Source: Actinoplanes missouriensis 431 (GTDB lineage Bacteria > Actinomycetota > Actinomycetes > Mycobacteriales > Micromonosporaceae). From it: a DNA stretch of 64,000 nt. The stretch is from contig NC_017093.1 in assembly GCF_000284295.1 (NCBI RefSeq), forward strand, positions 7,254,001 through 7,318,000, written 5' to 3'. The notes beneath the pieces are model-generated. The model saw nothing but the letters and a program-made list of their open reading frames with translations, made no database searches and had not been told where the DNA came from. Every line of letters starts with the position of its first letter. Position 1 is the stretch's first letter. This document shows, piece by piece, positions 8,884 to 21,139 of the stretch. Both the position numbers and the translations under genes were made by a program.

Positions 8884-8899
8884 GATAACCCGGGTTACC
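8884..8899. promoter_or_regulatory. Palindromic operator GATAACCCGGGTTACC
   Basis: Contains a perfect 12-bp palindrome TAACCCGGGTTA and matches the site at 1545-1560 at 13 of 16 positions. It lies between divergent genes, about 85 bp upstream of the 8806 start and just upstream of the -35 of the restriction operon promoter. It could control both directions. Confidence 0.55.
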
Positions 8900-8909
8900 G
8901 ACATCGCCT

Positions 8910-8937
8910 TTGACTATGGGACGACGATGACTACTGT
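8910..8937 (+). promoter_or_regulatory. Promoter of the restriction-modification operon
   Basis: TTGACT, 16-base spacer, TACTGT, about 32 bases upstream of the ATG at 8970. A good sigma-70-type (HrdB) match in a high-GC background. The adjacent palindrome at 8884-8899 suggests regulation. Confidence 0.55.
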
Positions 8938-8969
8938 GGAGCCTGTTGGTCACGAAGGAGGTGAAGAGG

Positions 8970-11006
8970 ATGACGGACGAGTTGATGTCGTCGGGTGAGA
9001 TCGCCCAGCTGGCCCAGGTCGAACGGCCGGTGGTGTCGACCTGGCGGCGCCGGCACCTCGACTTTCCGGCCCCGGTCTCCAGCCCCGGCGGTCAGCTCCT
9101 CTTCCCCGCAGATGAGGTCATCGCCTGGCTTCTGGACCGCAGACTCGGCAACACCGATCCGGAGACCCTACGCGCCGAGCGCGCTCTGCACACCCTGAGC
9201 ACGTACGGCCGTGAGCACGGCGGCCGAAAGCTGGTGCTGTCACTCGGGGCCGCCCTCTGCCTACGTGAGATGTCCGGCCGGATCCTGCCGCCCGATCCAC
9301 TGAAGGCGGCTCAACGATTCGATCCGGACGACGAGTTCATCCTCTCGGATCTCCAGGAAGCACCCGCACTGGCCGATCTACCGGGCATGGTCGAGCAACT
9401 GATCGAGGGCGCCTACGACGCTGGGCGGGCTCATCAGTTCCTTCTCGGCAGCGCTGCTCGCCTCGGCTGGCCGGAGCTCGACACTGACACGCTGACCCCC
9501 CACCTGGTCACGCTGATCCGGCAGGCTGTCGACGTGCCGAGCCGGTTGACCGAGGACGGCTTGATCAGCATCGCCGACCCCTACGCGGGATCCGGCGACC
9601 TACTGACCGCGCTCCTACCCGACCTCGACCCGGACCGGCTGATCGTCAACGCGGTGCAGCCCGATCCGGTTCTCGCCCGTCTGGTACGCCGTCGCCTCCT
9701 GCTCGCCGGCGTTCCCGAGTATCAGGTCGAGGTCCGCGCTGACGATCTGAACGACGACTTCTCCGAAGCCGACGTGATCGTGACTCGACTCCCCTATCAG
9801 CCGACCGAATCCCGCGACCCGTCTGAAGACCTCAACAAGATCAGCGACATCACGGACCGACTCGGCCGTGGTCGTACAGCCGTGGTTGTCGGCCCGGCTG
9901 CCAGCCTGGTCGACGACCTACGTGAACCGAAGGCGATCCGACGCCGGAGGGACTTACTGGAAGGCGGTCTCGTCGAAGCGGTAGTGCGCCTTCCCGGCGG
10001 AACATACCCGGGCCGACCCGGGTATCCCGCGGCGCTGTGGGTGCTCACCCGTGACCCGGTGCCGTCGACCAAGGGTCTTCTACTGCTCGCGGACCTCAGC
10101 GGTAAGGCCCTCGACGATCGCGTCGTCGAGGCCGCCGCCGGAGACATAGTGTTGTGGCGCGCCGAGGGCATCCGCCGCGACGGGCACGATCCGCGTACCG
10201 GCCGCATCGTCCTCCTGGAAGAACTCGGCTTGAACAACGGGAGCGCACTACGGCTTCCCGGGCCGACCTCGGTCACCATGCGCGCTCAGCTCGCGATGGA
10301 CCGTCCCGCGCTCATCGGCGAGGTCGAGCGCCGACTCGCCGATGCCGAGAAAGCGACGCATCAGTACAAGGATGAGAACGGCCCTCTCGACACCGCCGCC
10401 GTCCAACATCACGGAAAGCGTCCAACGGAGGTCAGCCTTCGCAGTCTGCGAACTGCCGGCCGCCTGCGAGAACTACCTGGGCACCGGCTGTTGCCCGAGC
10501 ATGTAGGGCCGCGCGGAACCTACCGGGTACTCGGCGCCGCCGAGGCAACCGGTCAGCGCCCGCGACGATGGATCGACCGGCTCACCCTGGCCGCCGAGTA
10601 CCCGCACGCCATCCTCACCGAACCGGGTGATCTGGTGGTGACAACCGTCCCGCACTGGGGTGTGCTGCTCGACGAGGAGGGGGTCTCGGTCATCGAGTTC
10701 CCCGCGCGCGGGTTACGGATCAAGAAGGGCGACGCCCTGACCCCACGCGTGCTCAAGGCCCTGCTCGACACTGCCCGCAACACCGCCCGTAGCCCGAGCG
10801 CCGTCCGCGGCCCACGGCTGCACGATGTGACGGTCCCTGACCTGACGAGAGAAGAGGCCCACCGCCTCGACGTCGCACTGGGCCGCATCGCCGAGCGTGA
10901 ACGTCTACTCCAACGACAGCTCGACCTTCTGGACGAAATGCGAGAACTCGCCGTATCCGGCTTCGCCGACGGCACCCTGACGACTTTGTACGGTACGAAC
11001 TCCTGA
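8970..11006 (+). CDS. N6-methyltransferase-like protein with degenerate motif IV and HsdS-like C terminus
   Basis: 678 residues; the ATG at 8970 follows AAGGAGG at correct spacing. The N terminus is a helix-turn-helix (SGEIAQLAQVERPVVSTWRR). The middle has a SAM-binding motif I (DPYAGSGDLL, about 203-212), but the expected catalytic NPPY/DPPY is replaced by TRLPYQP (about 272-278), so methylation activity is doubtful. The last 170 residues resemble half of a type I specificity subunit, ending in a long helix (ALGRIAERERLLQRQLDLLDEMREL). It is the first gene of an operon with hsdM, hsdS and hsdR. It might be an additional DNA-recognition or regulatory component; alternatively it could be a divergent but active enzyme. 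Confidence 0.75.
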   Translation: MTDELMSSGEIAQLAQVERPVVSTWRRRHLDFPAPVSSPGGQLLFPADEVIAWLLDRRLGNTDPETLRAERALHTLSTYGREHGGRKLVLSLGAALCLREMSGRILPPDPLKAAQRFDPDDEFILSDLQEAPALADLPGMVEQLIEGAYDAGRAHQFLLGSAARLGWPELDTDTLTPHLVTLIRQAVDVPSRLTEDGLISIADPYAGSGDLLTALLPDLDPDRLIVNAVQPDPVLARLVRRRLLLAGVPEYQVEVRADDLNDDFSEADVIVTRLPYQPTESRDPSEDLNKISDITDRLGRGRTAVVVGPAASLVDDLREPKAIRRRRDLLEGGLVEAVVRLPGGTYPGRPGYPAALWVLTRDPVPSTKGLLLLADLSGKALDDRVVEAAAGDIVLWRAEGIRRDGHDPRTGRIVLLEELGLNNGSALRLPGPTSVTMRAQLAMDRPALIGEVERRLADAEKATHQYKDENGPLDTAAVQHHGKRPTEVSLRSLRTAGRLRELPGHRLLPEHVGPRGTYRVLGAAEATGQRPRRWIDRLTLAAEYPHAILTEPGDLVVTTVPHWGVLLDEEGVSVIEFPARGLRIKKGDALTPRVLKALLDTARNTARSPSAVRGPRLHDVTVPDLTREEAHRLDVALGRIAERERLLQRQLDLLDEMRELAVSGFADGTLTTLYGTNS

Positions 11007-11026
11007 CCGAGAGAACGGAATCACCA

Positions 11027-12643
11027 GTGCCCCCACGCAAGCGCGCCACTGGACAGGGCGAACTGCCCGGCATGTCCAGTACCAAGCAGATCCAGGACAT
11101 CCTGTGGAAGGCCGCGGACAAACTGCGCGGCTCTATGGACGCCGCCCAGTACAAGGAGTTCGTCCTCGGCCTAGTCTTCCTCAAGTACGTCTCGGACGCG
11201 TTCGCCGAGCGCCGCGCCCAGATCGCCGAGGAACTGACCGACATGCCGGAGGACCGGCGTGCCGAGTTCCTCGACGAACGCGACGAGTACACCGCGGAGA
11301 ACGTCTTCTGGGTACCGGAGATCGCGCGCTGGGACTACCTGGTTGAGAACGCACCCAACGGCGTCGGCATGCTGCTCGACGACGCGATGGACGCGGTCAT
11401 GCGGGAAAACCCGCCGCTGATCGGTGTCCTGCCCAAGATCTTCAACCGGGACAACGTCGACCAAAAACGCCTCAAAGAACTCGTCGACCTGATCAGTGAT
11501 GCCCGGTTCACCGGGCACGGCGAGCGCTCGGCCCAGGATGTTCTCGGCGAGGTCTACGAATACTTCCTGGAAAAGTTCGCTCGCGCCGAGGGCAAGCGGG
11601 CGGGCGAGTTCTACACCCCCGCCAGCGTGGTCAAGCTGATCGTCGAGATCCTCGAACCGTACGAGGGCCGCGTCTACGACCCGTGCTGCGGCTCCGGCGG
11701 CATGTTTGTGCAGGCCGGCAAGTTCGTCGCAGCTCACGCCGGTCGCGACCACACTCACGACATCGCCGTCTACGGCCAGGAGGCGAACGAGCGCACCTGG
11801 CGACTGGCAAAAATGAACCTCGCCATCCACGGCATGGATCCCAAGGGCATCGGCGACCGCTGGGCGGACACCTTCGCCGAAGACAAACACCCTGACATGC
11901 AGGCCGACTTCATCATGGCGAACCCACCATTCAACATGAGTGATTGGGCGAGAAAGGAGACCGATCAGCGCTGGCGCTACGGCGTCCCGCCCCAGAGCAA
12001 CGCCAACTACGCCTGGCTCCAGCACATGGTCTCCAAGCTCGGCGACCGCGGTAGTGCTGGCGTAGTCCTGGCAAACGGCTCGATGTCATCGAAGCAGTCC
12101 GGCGAGGGCGAAATCCGTCGAGAAATGATCGAACAGGACCTGATCGCCTGCATGGTCGCTCTGCCGCCGAATCTGTTCCGCACTACCGCGATCCCGGCCT
12201 GCCTGTGGTTCCTGACCAAAGACAAGTCATCGCAGGGGAATCGGGCACTGACAGACCGACGCGGCCAAACTCTCTTCATCAATGCTCAGGCATCGGGCAC
12301 GATGGTCGACCGCACCGAGCGCATACTCACCGATACTGACCTGTCCAGGATCGCCGACACGTACCACTCCTGGCGTGGCACAAAATCCGCGAAGGCCAAA
12401 GGCCAGGCGTACCAAGACGTGCCCGGCTTCTGCTACTCGGCAACGCTGGACGAAATAGGCGCCTTCGATCATGTCCTCACGCCCGGCTGGTACGTAGGTG
12501 CGACTGAAGGGGAGGAGGAGTCGGAAGCCGAACCGCCAGCGGACCGCATCGAGCGCCTCACAAAAGATCTCTACGCGCACTTCGATGAGTCGTCTCGGAT
12601 CCAAGCTCTGATTCGTGAGCAGCTTGGAGGGATCAATGTCTGA
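11027..12643 (+). CDS. hsdM: Type I restriction-modification methyltransferase subunit
   Basis: 538 residues, GTG start. The N-terminal HsdM_N helical bundle (ILWKAADKLRG, then YKEFVLGLVFLKYVSD) is followed by an N6-adenine methyltransferase domain. This has FYTPASVV (about 195-202), motif I DPCCGSGGMF (218-227) and the catalytic NPPF (299-302). All key residues are present and the length is typical. It would transfer methyl groups from SAM to adenine in the target set by HsdS, and forms the M2S core of the complex. The gene overlaps hsdS by 8 bp, so the two are translationally coupled. Confidence 0.95.
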   Translation: MPPRKRATGQGELPGMSSTKQIQDILWKAADKLRGSMDAAQYKEFVLGLVFLKYVSDAFAERRAQIAEELTDMPEDRRAEFLDERDEYTAENVFWVPEIARWDYLVENAPNGVGMLLDDAMDAVMRENPPLIGVLPKIFNRDNVDQKRLKELVDLISDARFTGHGERSAQDVLGEVYEYFLEKFARAEGKRAGEFYTPASVVKLIVEILEPYEGRVYDPCCGSGGMFVQAGKFVAAHAGRDHTHDIAVYGQEANERTWRLAKMNLAIHGMDPKGIGDRWADTFAEDKHPDMQADFIMANPPFNMSDWARKETDQRWRYGVPPQSNANYAWLQHMVSKLGDRGSAGVVLANGSMSSKQSGEGEIRREMIEQDLIACMVALPPNLFRTTAIPACLWFLTKDKSSQGNRALTDRRGQTLFINAQASGTMVDRTERILTDTDLSRIADTYHSWRGTKSAKAKGQAYQDVPGFCYSATLDEIGAFDHVLTPGWYVGATEGEEESEAEPPADRIERLTKDLYAHFDESSRIQALIREQLGGINV

Positions 12644-13823
12644 TTGGATTGAGCGGAAGCTGAGCGACCTAGTCACCATCAAGCACGGATATGCATTCAA
12701 GGGTGAGTATTTTGGCGATGATCCAAAATATCCCACTCTTGTAACACCTGGAAACTTTGCCGTCGGCGGCGGTTTCAAGGACGGCAAGCCTCGCACTTAT
12801 TTCGGCCCCGAAATCGAAGGCTTCACGCTTTCCGCTGGTGATCTCGTCGTCACCATGACCGACCTCAGTAAGACTGGCGACACGCTAGGCTATCCAGCAT
12901 TGGTGCCGGAAGGTAAGACCTACCTGCACAACCAGCGCATAGGGCTGGTCGAACTGCGGAGCCAGGATGCGATTCCGAGATTCCTTTACTACGTGCTAAT
13001 GACGAAGAGATATCGCCAGCACATCCTCGCGACCGCGACCGGAAGCACCGTCCGCCACACGAGCCCCAGCAGGATAACCGAATACTCCTTCAAAGTCCCT
13101 TCATTGCACGAGCAGCATGCGATATCCACGACACTCGGCGCCCTGGATGACAAGATCGCGGTCAACAACCGCATTGCCACTACCGCCGAGGCCCTGCTGC
13201 GAGCGCACTACGAAGAACTAAGCGGCAATGAGAGTAAGGCAAAGATCTCCGCCATCGGTTCTTTAGTCAAAGATGGCGCTCGGCCGGGCGAGTCCGCTCA
13301 GGCCGCCTACATCGGGTTGGAGCACATGCCACGAAAATCCGTATGGATCAATAGCTGGGGCTCTTCGGCCGATGTCACAAGCCAGAAGAATCGATTCACC
13401 CACGGCGACGTTCTTTTCGGCAAACTCAGACCATACTTCCACAAAGTGGGCGTGGCACCCCTAGACGGCCTGTGCTCCACCGACATTCTTGTCGTCCGCC
13501 CCTTGATGCCGGAATACCTGCCATGGCTGCTGATGTCGCTCTCCAGCGACGAAGTGATCGCCCATGCGACAGCTAGGAGCGATGGCACTAGGATGCCTCG
13601 CACCCGATGGAGTGATCTTGCAGATTTCGAGGTTCCTTGGGCCGAGCCGTCAACCGTCAAGCGTTTCGCCGAAATAGCACGTCCATTAATCGAGCAGGTG
13701 CATCATGGCATCGCCGAATCGGAGCTGCTGACTCAGCTCAGGAACACACTCTTGCCAGATCTAATCTCGGGGCTTTTGAAAATCGAAAACGCCGAAAGGG
13801 TCATTGAAGAGACCGTTCAGTAG
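12636..13823 (+). CDS. hsdS: Type I restriction-modification specificity subunit
   Basis: 395 residues. The ATG at 12636 sits inside the end of hsdM with GGAGGG just upstream. Two target-recognition domains are visible. TRD1 is at about 1-150 (WIERKLSDLVTIKHGYAFKG) and ends in a helical conserved region (SLHEQHAISTTLGALDDKIAVNN). TRD2 is at about 190-350 and includes GDVLFGKLRPYFHK, ending in a second helical region near the C terminus. The GC content falls noticeably through this gene relative to neighbours, as expected for fast-evolving, exchanged specificity genes. The recognition sequence cannot be read from the protein. Confidence 0.93.
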   Translation: MSDWIERKLSDLVTIKHGYAFKGEYFGDDPKYPTLVTPGNFAVGGGFKDGKPRTYFGPEIEGFTLSAGDLVVTMTDLSKTGDTLGYPALVPEGKTYLHNQRIGLVELRSQDAIPRFLYYVLMTKRYRQHILATATGSTVRHTSPSRITEYSFKVPSLHEQHAISTTLGALDDKIAVNNRIATTAEALLRAHYEELSGNESKAKISAIGSLVKDGARPGESAQAAYIGLEHMPRKSVWINSWGSSADVTSQKNRFTHGDVLFGKLRPYFHKVGVAPLDGLCSTDILVVRPLMPEYLPWLLMSLSSDEVIAHATARSDGTRMPRTRWSDLADFEVPWAEPSTVKRFAEIARPLIEQVHHGIAESELLTQLRNTLLPDLISGLLKIENAERVIEETVQ

Positions 13824-13845
13824 ACAAATCATGGGGAGGGTTGAG

Positions 13846-17049
<3,204 letters not shown>

Positions 17050-17082
17050 TACAGCGACATCGACCGGATGCGGGGAGGCACC

Positions 17083-18432
17083 ATGGGTCGACAGCTGGGA
17101 ACGGTTTTCGCCGATGACACCGTCATCAACCATCTTCGAGACGTCGCCGACGGCCGCGCCATCGGACACGAGGACGGTGACAGCAAGATCTCCTTCCTCG
17201 GAACAGAACGGGTCAGCGCACCGGTCGTACTGGTTCTGTATCAGGGGTCGGTGCAGTTCGTAGCCGGCGTCTACGAGGAGAACCGGGCTGACGATCTCCG
17301 CTGGATGTTTCAGCTGCGGCGGTTGACTCGGCTCAGACGCCCGGTCGAGGTCAGTCGTCTCCGAGTAGAGCTCCGGACTGACCAGCAGCGCCCCTTCGCG
17401 AAGCAGGGTCGACTGACGCCGAAAGCCAGCGAGACCGTACTCAGGATTCTCGTGGACGAGAACCCCGGCCTCGAACACGTCCTCGGGGCGCTGTACGGAA
17501 TCCGGGACATCGATCTACCCGTACCGAGAAAGGAGGCGCTGGCAGAGGAGCGGGATTCGCTCGCCACACTCTGCGCGTTCACCGGCGCGCCGGACCTGGC
17601 ACCGGCAGGCGGTTTCCTCGCCGAGGACGAGATCGGCGACATCCATGATCGCGACTCCTTCCTACCTCCGATGTACGGCGTCACGCCTCGCGAAGACCCC
17701 ATGGTCGAGCACGATGCGAACACGTTCTTGGGCTGGAGCCGGAAGAGCAACGACCGCCTCGCGGTCCGGTTGTTCGAGGACAGTTATGGGCGAACGCTCG
17801 AGATCATGAACGTCAACCGCTGGCCGATCGAGACCAGGCTCGGCACCGACCTCATCTACTACCATCGGCAACGGCACAGTTTCGTCTTGGTCCAGTACAA
17901 GCGACTGGTTCTCGACGATCAGCGCTGGCGCTGCCGGGTCGACAGCCATTTCCACGACCAACTCGAGGTCATGCGTGCGCTCGATGCCCGCTGCCACCCG
18001 CAGTATCCCGGCAGCGACTACCGGATGGTGCCCACACCCAGTTTCGTGAAGATCTGCCGGCTCGACAGCCTGGACGTCGACAGCACATCGATGATCTCGG
18101 GGATGTGTATGCCACGCGAGCAGGTCGCTCGGTATCTCGATCGCCCGGAATCGCCGAAGTATCTTGATCAAGACACCTTCAAGGATCATCTGACCAGCAC
18201 GATGTTCGCCCAACTCGTCGCAGTGGGTGCGGTCGGGACCGTCGGCGTCGCGACGGAACTCATCAAGGCCGAGATCGAAAGTTCGCTGAGGCAGCAGAAG
18301 TCGGTCAGCCTCGGCGTGTTCAGCGATACGACAAGACGTCGGCCGTCCTGGTCATCGGCCAGCCGTCGCAGGTCTCGCTCGGGCAAGGCGAGCAGCCGAC
18401 AACCGGACAGTCGGCAAGCACCGCTCTGGTAG
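17083..18432 (+). CDS. PD-(D/E)XK-like protein downstream of hsdR, probable 3' frameshift
   Basis: 449 residues as read, ATG at 17083 with GGGGAGG five bases upstream. No confident family. About residues 250-273 read WPIETRLGTDLIYY then FVLVQYKRL, giving E250, D256 and Q271-Y-K273, an arrangement like a PD-(D/E/Q)XK nuclease core. The final 40 residues are an Arg/Ser run with poor codon bias. From about 18324 another frame reads YDKTSAVLVIGQ with strongly GC-rich third positions, so a frameshift near 18310-18324 probably replaced the true C terminus. Position after hsdR suggests an accessory restriction or defence factor (inference). Confidence 0.65.
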   Translation: MGRQLGTVFADDTVINHLRDVADGRAIGHEDGDSKISFLGTERVSAPVVLVLYQGSVQFVAGVYEENRADDLRWMFQLRRLTRLRRPVEVSRLRVELRTDQQRPFAKQGRLTPKASETVLRILVDENPGLEHVLGALYGIRDIDLPVPRKEALAEERDSLATLCAFTGAPDLAPAGGFLAEDEIGDIHDRDSFLPPMYGVTPREDPMVEHDANTFLGWSRKSNDRLAVRLFEDSYGRTLEIMNVNRWPIETRLGTDLIYYHRQRHSFVLVQYKRLVLDDQRWRCRVDSHFHDQLEVMRALDARCHPQYPGSDYRMVPTPSFVKICRLDSLDVDSTSMISGMCMPREQVARYLDRPESPKYLDQDTFKDHLTSTMFAQLVAVGAVGTVGVATELIKAEIESSLRQQKSVSLGVFSDTTRRRPSWSSASRRRSRSGKASSRQPDSRQAPLW

Positions 18433-18439
18433 ATACCTT

Positions 18440-19483
18440 CTATCTCTTGGGCTGCATGTTTCGTGTGAGTTCTGCTGCGGTGGCGTCGGCGAGTGCGGAC
18501 CTCTCCAAGGAGAAGGGGCCCGAGGTGTTGGAGACCAGGGATGGGCGTCGGAGGCTTTCGATGACCCGGGTGATGTCGCGTAGCGCGGTTGCTACTTGCT
18601 GTTCCTGGGAGTAGGTGTCCCGTTCGAGGGCGCTGATCGCGGTCGTGATGTTCGCGGCGACGTCGGCTGTCGTTCGGCCTCCGATGTTGAACCGGGTTAT
18701 CGCTTTCTTCTCCTCTTTGTCCGGGACGAGCCCCTGCGCGATGGTGCCACCGGCGTCCAGCATCAGCGCCAGACCGATGCCCCAGCCGGCGACGAACGGG
18801 CCGAGCGTGGTGCCGACCGCCGCAGCGGCGATGGTCGCCCACTTCGCCGCGTCCGCGTCGATCTCGTTGTCGAGGTTCTGGGTGGCGTAGAGCGCTGTGT
18901 CGAGTAGATCCATCGCTGACTGCCGCCGCTGGATGTAGATGACCTTGTTGCAGGTGAGCTGCTCCTGGACCTGCTGAGCCAGGTTCCGTTGGTTCGGGAG
19001 GACGGTGGCCAGTGGCGTCACGAAATGATCGATGAAGTTGTCGGTGAATGACCCTTTCCACCCGGCGATCATCTCGGTGCCGAAGAGGTTCACTCGCTCG
19101 AGGGCGGGGTTGGCGCCGGTCCAGTTGTTCGCGGTGTCGACGTCGCCGTCGAACCAGCCCTGGATCGTCCCCAGCATCTCGACGGCGGGGTCGACGTCGT
19201 CCGGGTCGGGGGTCACGAAGGTCTCGAAAGCGGGGACGACCCAATCGAAGGCGTCACCGATGCGGCCCCGGAATGCTTCGACCTCCTGCAGGTAGTCCTG
19301 GGTTCCGATCCGCAGCTCGGGGTGCCGTCTGACGACGTTCTCGTCGATGGATCGTTCCCAGGAGGCATAGTCCTTGAGCGTCTGCTGAATCAAGGCGTCA
19401 CGGAGTTGCGCCGCTTTGCCGGTCAGGGCCGAGACGAACGCGTTGCCGACGAGGTGAGCCGGAGTCCGGGCCAGGTTGCTCAT
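18440..19483 (-). CDS. Long helical protein, probable type VII secretion substrate-like
   Basis: 347 residues, ATG at 19483. The N-terminal 230 residues are mostly helical with several Trp residues (YASWERS, GWFDGDVDTANNWTG, GWKGSFTDNF), as in actinobacterial proteins adjoining WXG100 genes. A Gly/Ala-rich hydrophobic segment follows (WATIAAAAVGTTLGPFVAGWGIG, about 232-255), which may insert into a membrane. It lies six bases downstream of the WXG-like gene at 19490 and on the same strand as an NHL-repeat membrane protein, probably one operon. No enzymatic motif is seen. A pore-forming or secreted toxin role would fit but is speculative. Confidence 0.7.
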   Translation of the reverse strand: MSNLARTPAHLVGNAFVSALTGKAAQLRDALIQQTLKDYASWERSIDENVVRRHPELRIGTQDYLQEVEAFRGRIGDAFDWVVPAFETFVTPDPDDVDPAVEMLGTIQGWFDGDVDTANNWTGANPALERVNLFGTEMIAGWKGSFTDNFIDHFVTPLATVLPNQRNLAQQVQEQLTCNKVIYIQRRQSAMDLLDTALYATQNLDNEIDADAAKWATIAAAAVGTTLGPFVAGWGIGLALMLDAGGTIAQGLVPDKEEKKAITRFNIGGRTTADVAANITTAISALERDTYSQEQQVATALRDITRVIESLRRPSLVSNTSGPFSLERSALADATAAELTRNMQPKR

Positions 19484-19489
19484 GGTTCC

Positions 19490-19924
19490 TCATCTCTGCT
19501 GGTCGGCTGGCGTGGTGTCCCAGGATCCGTACGGCATGCCGGGATAGTCGGTGGCCCAGCTGGCCGGCGGGTTGGCGAGCGGGTCCTCGGCATTGTGGTT
19601 CGCGGGATCCCGGAGGTAGTCGTTGAGGAGGTTGGCGTTGGCCTGGTCGGCTTCCTCGAAGGCGTGCGCGGCATTCATCACTCCGCGGCCGGTGTCGAGG
19701 ACCGTGGTGCCGATCTGCTCCATCATCAACTGCATCTCGACGCACAGTTCCTCCCAGGCGGCCCCGACCGAGCTCGTCAGGAACGACGACCCGGGGTAAG
19801 CGGCCTCGTTGGGCCGGAACGCCTGACGGGTGCTTCCCGTGGCATTGCCGCCGAGCATGCGGTTCGCGTCGTAGAAAACGTCGGCGACCCGCGGTAGATG
19901 CACCTCACCGACGCGCCAGAGCAC
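19490..19924 (-). CDS. WXG100-like small protein
   Basis: 144 residues from a GTG at 19924. An in-frame GTG seven codons later is an alternative. The central region is a helical hairpin around the motif A-A-W-E-E-L (SSVGAAWEELCVEMQLMMEQIG), followed by an amphipathic helix with FEEADQANANLLNDYL. This is the layout of ESX/WXG100-type secretion substrates or partners, which usually work as helical dimers exported by type VII systems. The tail is Pro/Asp-rich. It begins 21 bases after the stop of the NHL gene and ends six bases before the long helical gene. No EccC ATPase is present in the window, so the secretion machinery would be elsewhere. Confidence 0.65.
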   Translation of the reverse strand: MLWRVGEVHLPRVADVFYDANRMLGGNATGSTRQAFRPNEAAYPGSSFLTSSVGAAWEELCVEMQLMMEQIGTTVLDTGRGVMNAAHAFEEADQANANLLNDYLRDPANHNAEDPLANPPASWATDYPGMPYGSWDTTPADQQR

Positions 19925-19945
19925 GTACAGGTCGCCCCGGTCACC

Positions 19946-21139
19946 TCAGGCATGATCCGCTCCAGTCTCTGTTCTCCAGTGGGATTCGGGCCGTCGGCGA
20001 CGTACCACCCAGGCCCCGATGAGCAGGACGGCAAGCAGCGCCACTGCACCGACGGCGTACGGCCACCACACCCGGTTGTTCCCCTGCGCCGTCCCGTCGC
20101 TGGCTGCCGAACCGATTCCCGCCGCCAGAACGCGATTGGCAGCGTTGTCCACCAGGTAGATCGGGCCGTCCGGTGCTGCGGCCGCGGCAGCCCAGAGGAT
20201 CGGCTGCTGGGTCGGGGCGAAGGTCGCGACGGTGCTGACCCGGTTGTCGCGGGTGAGCCGGCGGACGGCACGTTCCTGCTGGTCGACGAGGTAGACCCCA
20301 TCACGGCCGGCGGAAACTGTCGCGACACTGCCCACTGGTTCGGTGACCTTGGTCAGGGTGGTGCCGCTCAGCCGGAGCAGAGCAGAAGCGCTGCTTATCC
20401 ATAGGTCGCCACTGGTGTCGGCCGCGATGCCGGTGACCGGACCAACCGGTGTCTCGGTCGCCAGGCCACTCGAATCTGTCACCGATCCGCCCATGCCACC
20501 GGCGGCCAGTCGTACCGAGCCGTCCGGGCCGAGAGCGATGATCTGGTAGTTCGCGCGATCCGCGATGTACAGCGTGCCGTCCGGGGCGACCGCCAACCCG
20601 CTCGGGGCACCCATCGGCGACGGCAGGACCCCGTTCCCCGTACTTGCGTCGGCGCGCACCGAGATGGTGCCGTCGGGCGCGAGCGCGTACACCCGGACCG
20701 TTCGCCCATCGGCGATGAACACCGTCCCGTCCTGGCCGACCGCGAGATCGTTGGGAAAGGCGGGCGGCACGTCCGTCGCCTTCGCGCCGACCGCCGGCTC
20801 AGGTGCGCCCGCGCCGTCCCGCCCGGTCCCCGCGACCGTGCGGATAGTGCCGTTCGTGCTGATCGCGCGTACCACATGATTGCCGCTGTCGCTCACATAC
20901 ACGGTGCCATCCGGTCCGACCGCGATTCCGGTCGGGTTATTCATCGGCGTCTGGGATGCCGCAACGTCATCCTTTGCGGCCCCGCGATCACCGCTGCCGG
21001 CCACCACTGTGATGTCCGCGCCGGTCGAAGCGGCCGGTGATGGTGCAGCCTTTGACGGCGACGCCAGACTGACGATGATCGCTGTGGCGGCTGTAGCCGT
21101 CACCGCCCGCCGTACCGTGGCCGGATTCCTGAGCCTCAT
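19946..21139 (-). CDS. NHL-repeat beta-propeller membrane protein
   Basis: 397 residues. A signal peptide is present at about 1-31 (cleavage near SKA-APSP). At least five NHL-type blades follow, for example NPTGIAVGPDGTVYVSDSGNHVVR, of which the core is GPDGTVYVSDSGNHVVR. The C-terminal membrane helix (YAVGAVALLAVLLIGAWVV) is followed by Arg residues, a type I topology with the propeller outside. NHL propellers bind ligands or partner proteins and have no fixed catalytic role. It is the first gene of the minus-strand trio with the WXG-like and long helical genes, so it may be the surface receptor or chaperone of that set (inference). Confidence 0.85.
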   Translation of the reverse strand: MRLRNPATVRRAVTATAATAIIVSLASPSKAAPSPAASTGADITVVAGSGDRGAAKDDVAASQTPMNNPTGIAVGPDGTVYVSDSGNHVVRAISTNGTIRTVAGTGRDGAGAPEPAVGAKATDVPPAFPNDLAVGQDGTVFIADGRTVRVYALAPDGTISVRADASTGNGVLPSPMGAPSGLAVAPDGTLYIADRANYQIIALGPDGSVRLAAGGMGGSVTDSSGLATETPVGPVTGIAADTSGDLWISSASALLRLSGTTLTKVTEPVGSVATVSAGRDGVYLVDQQERAVRRLTRDNRVSTVATFAPTQQPILWAAAAAAPDGPIYLVDNAANRVLAAGIGSAASDGTAQGNNRVWWPYAVGAVALLAVLLIGAWVVRRRRPESHWRTETGADHA

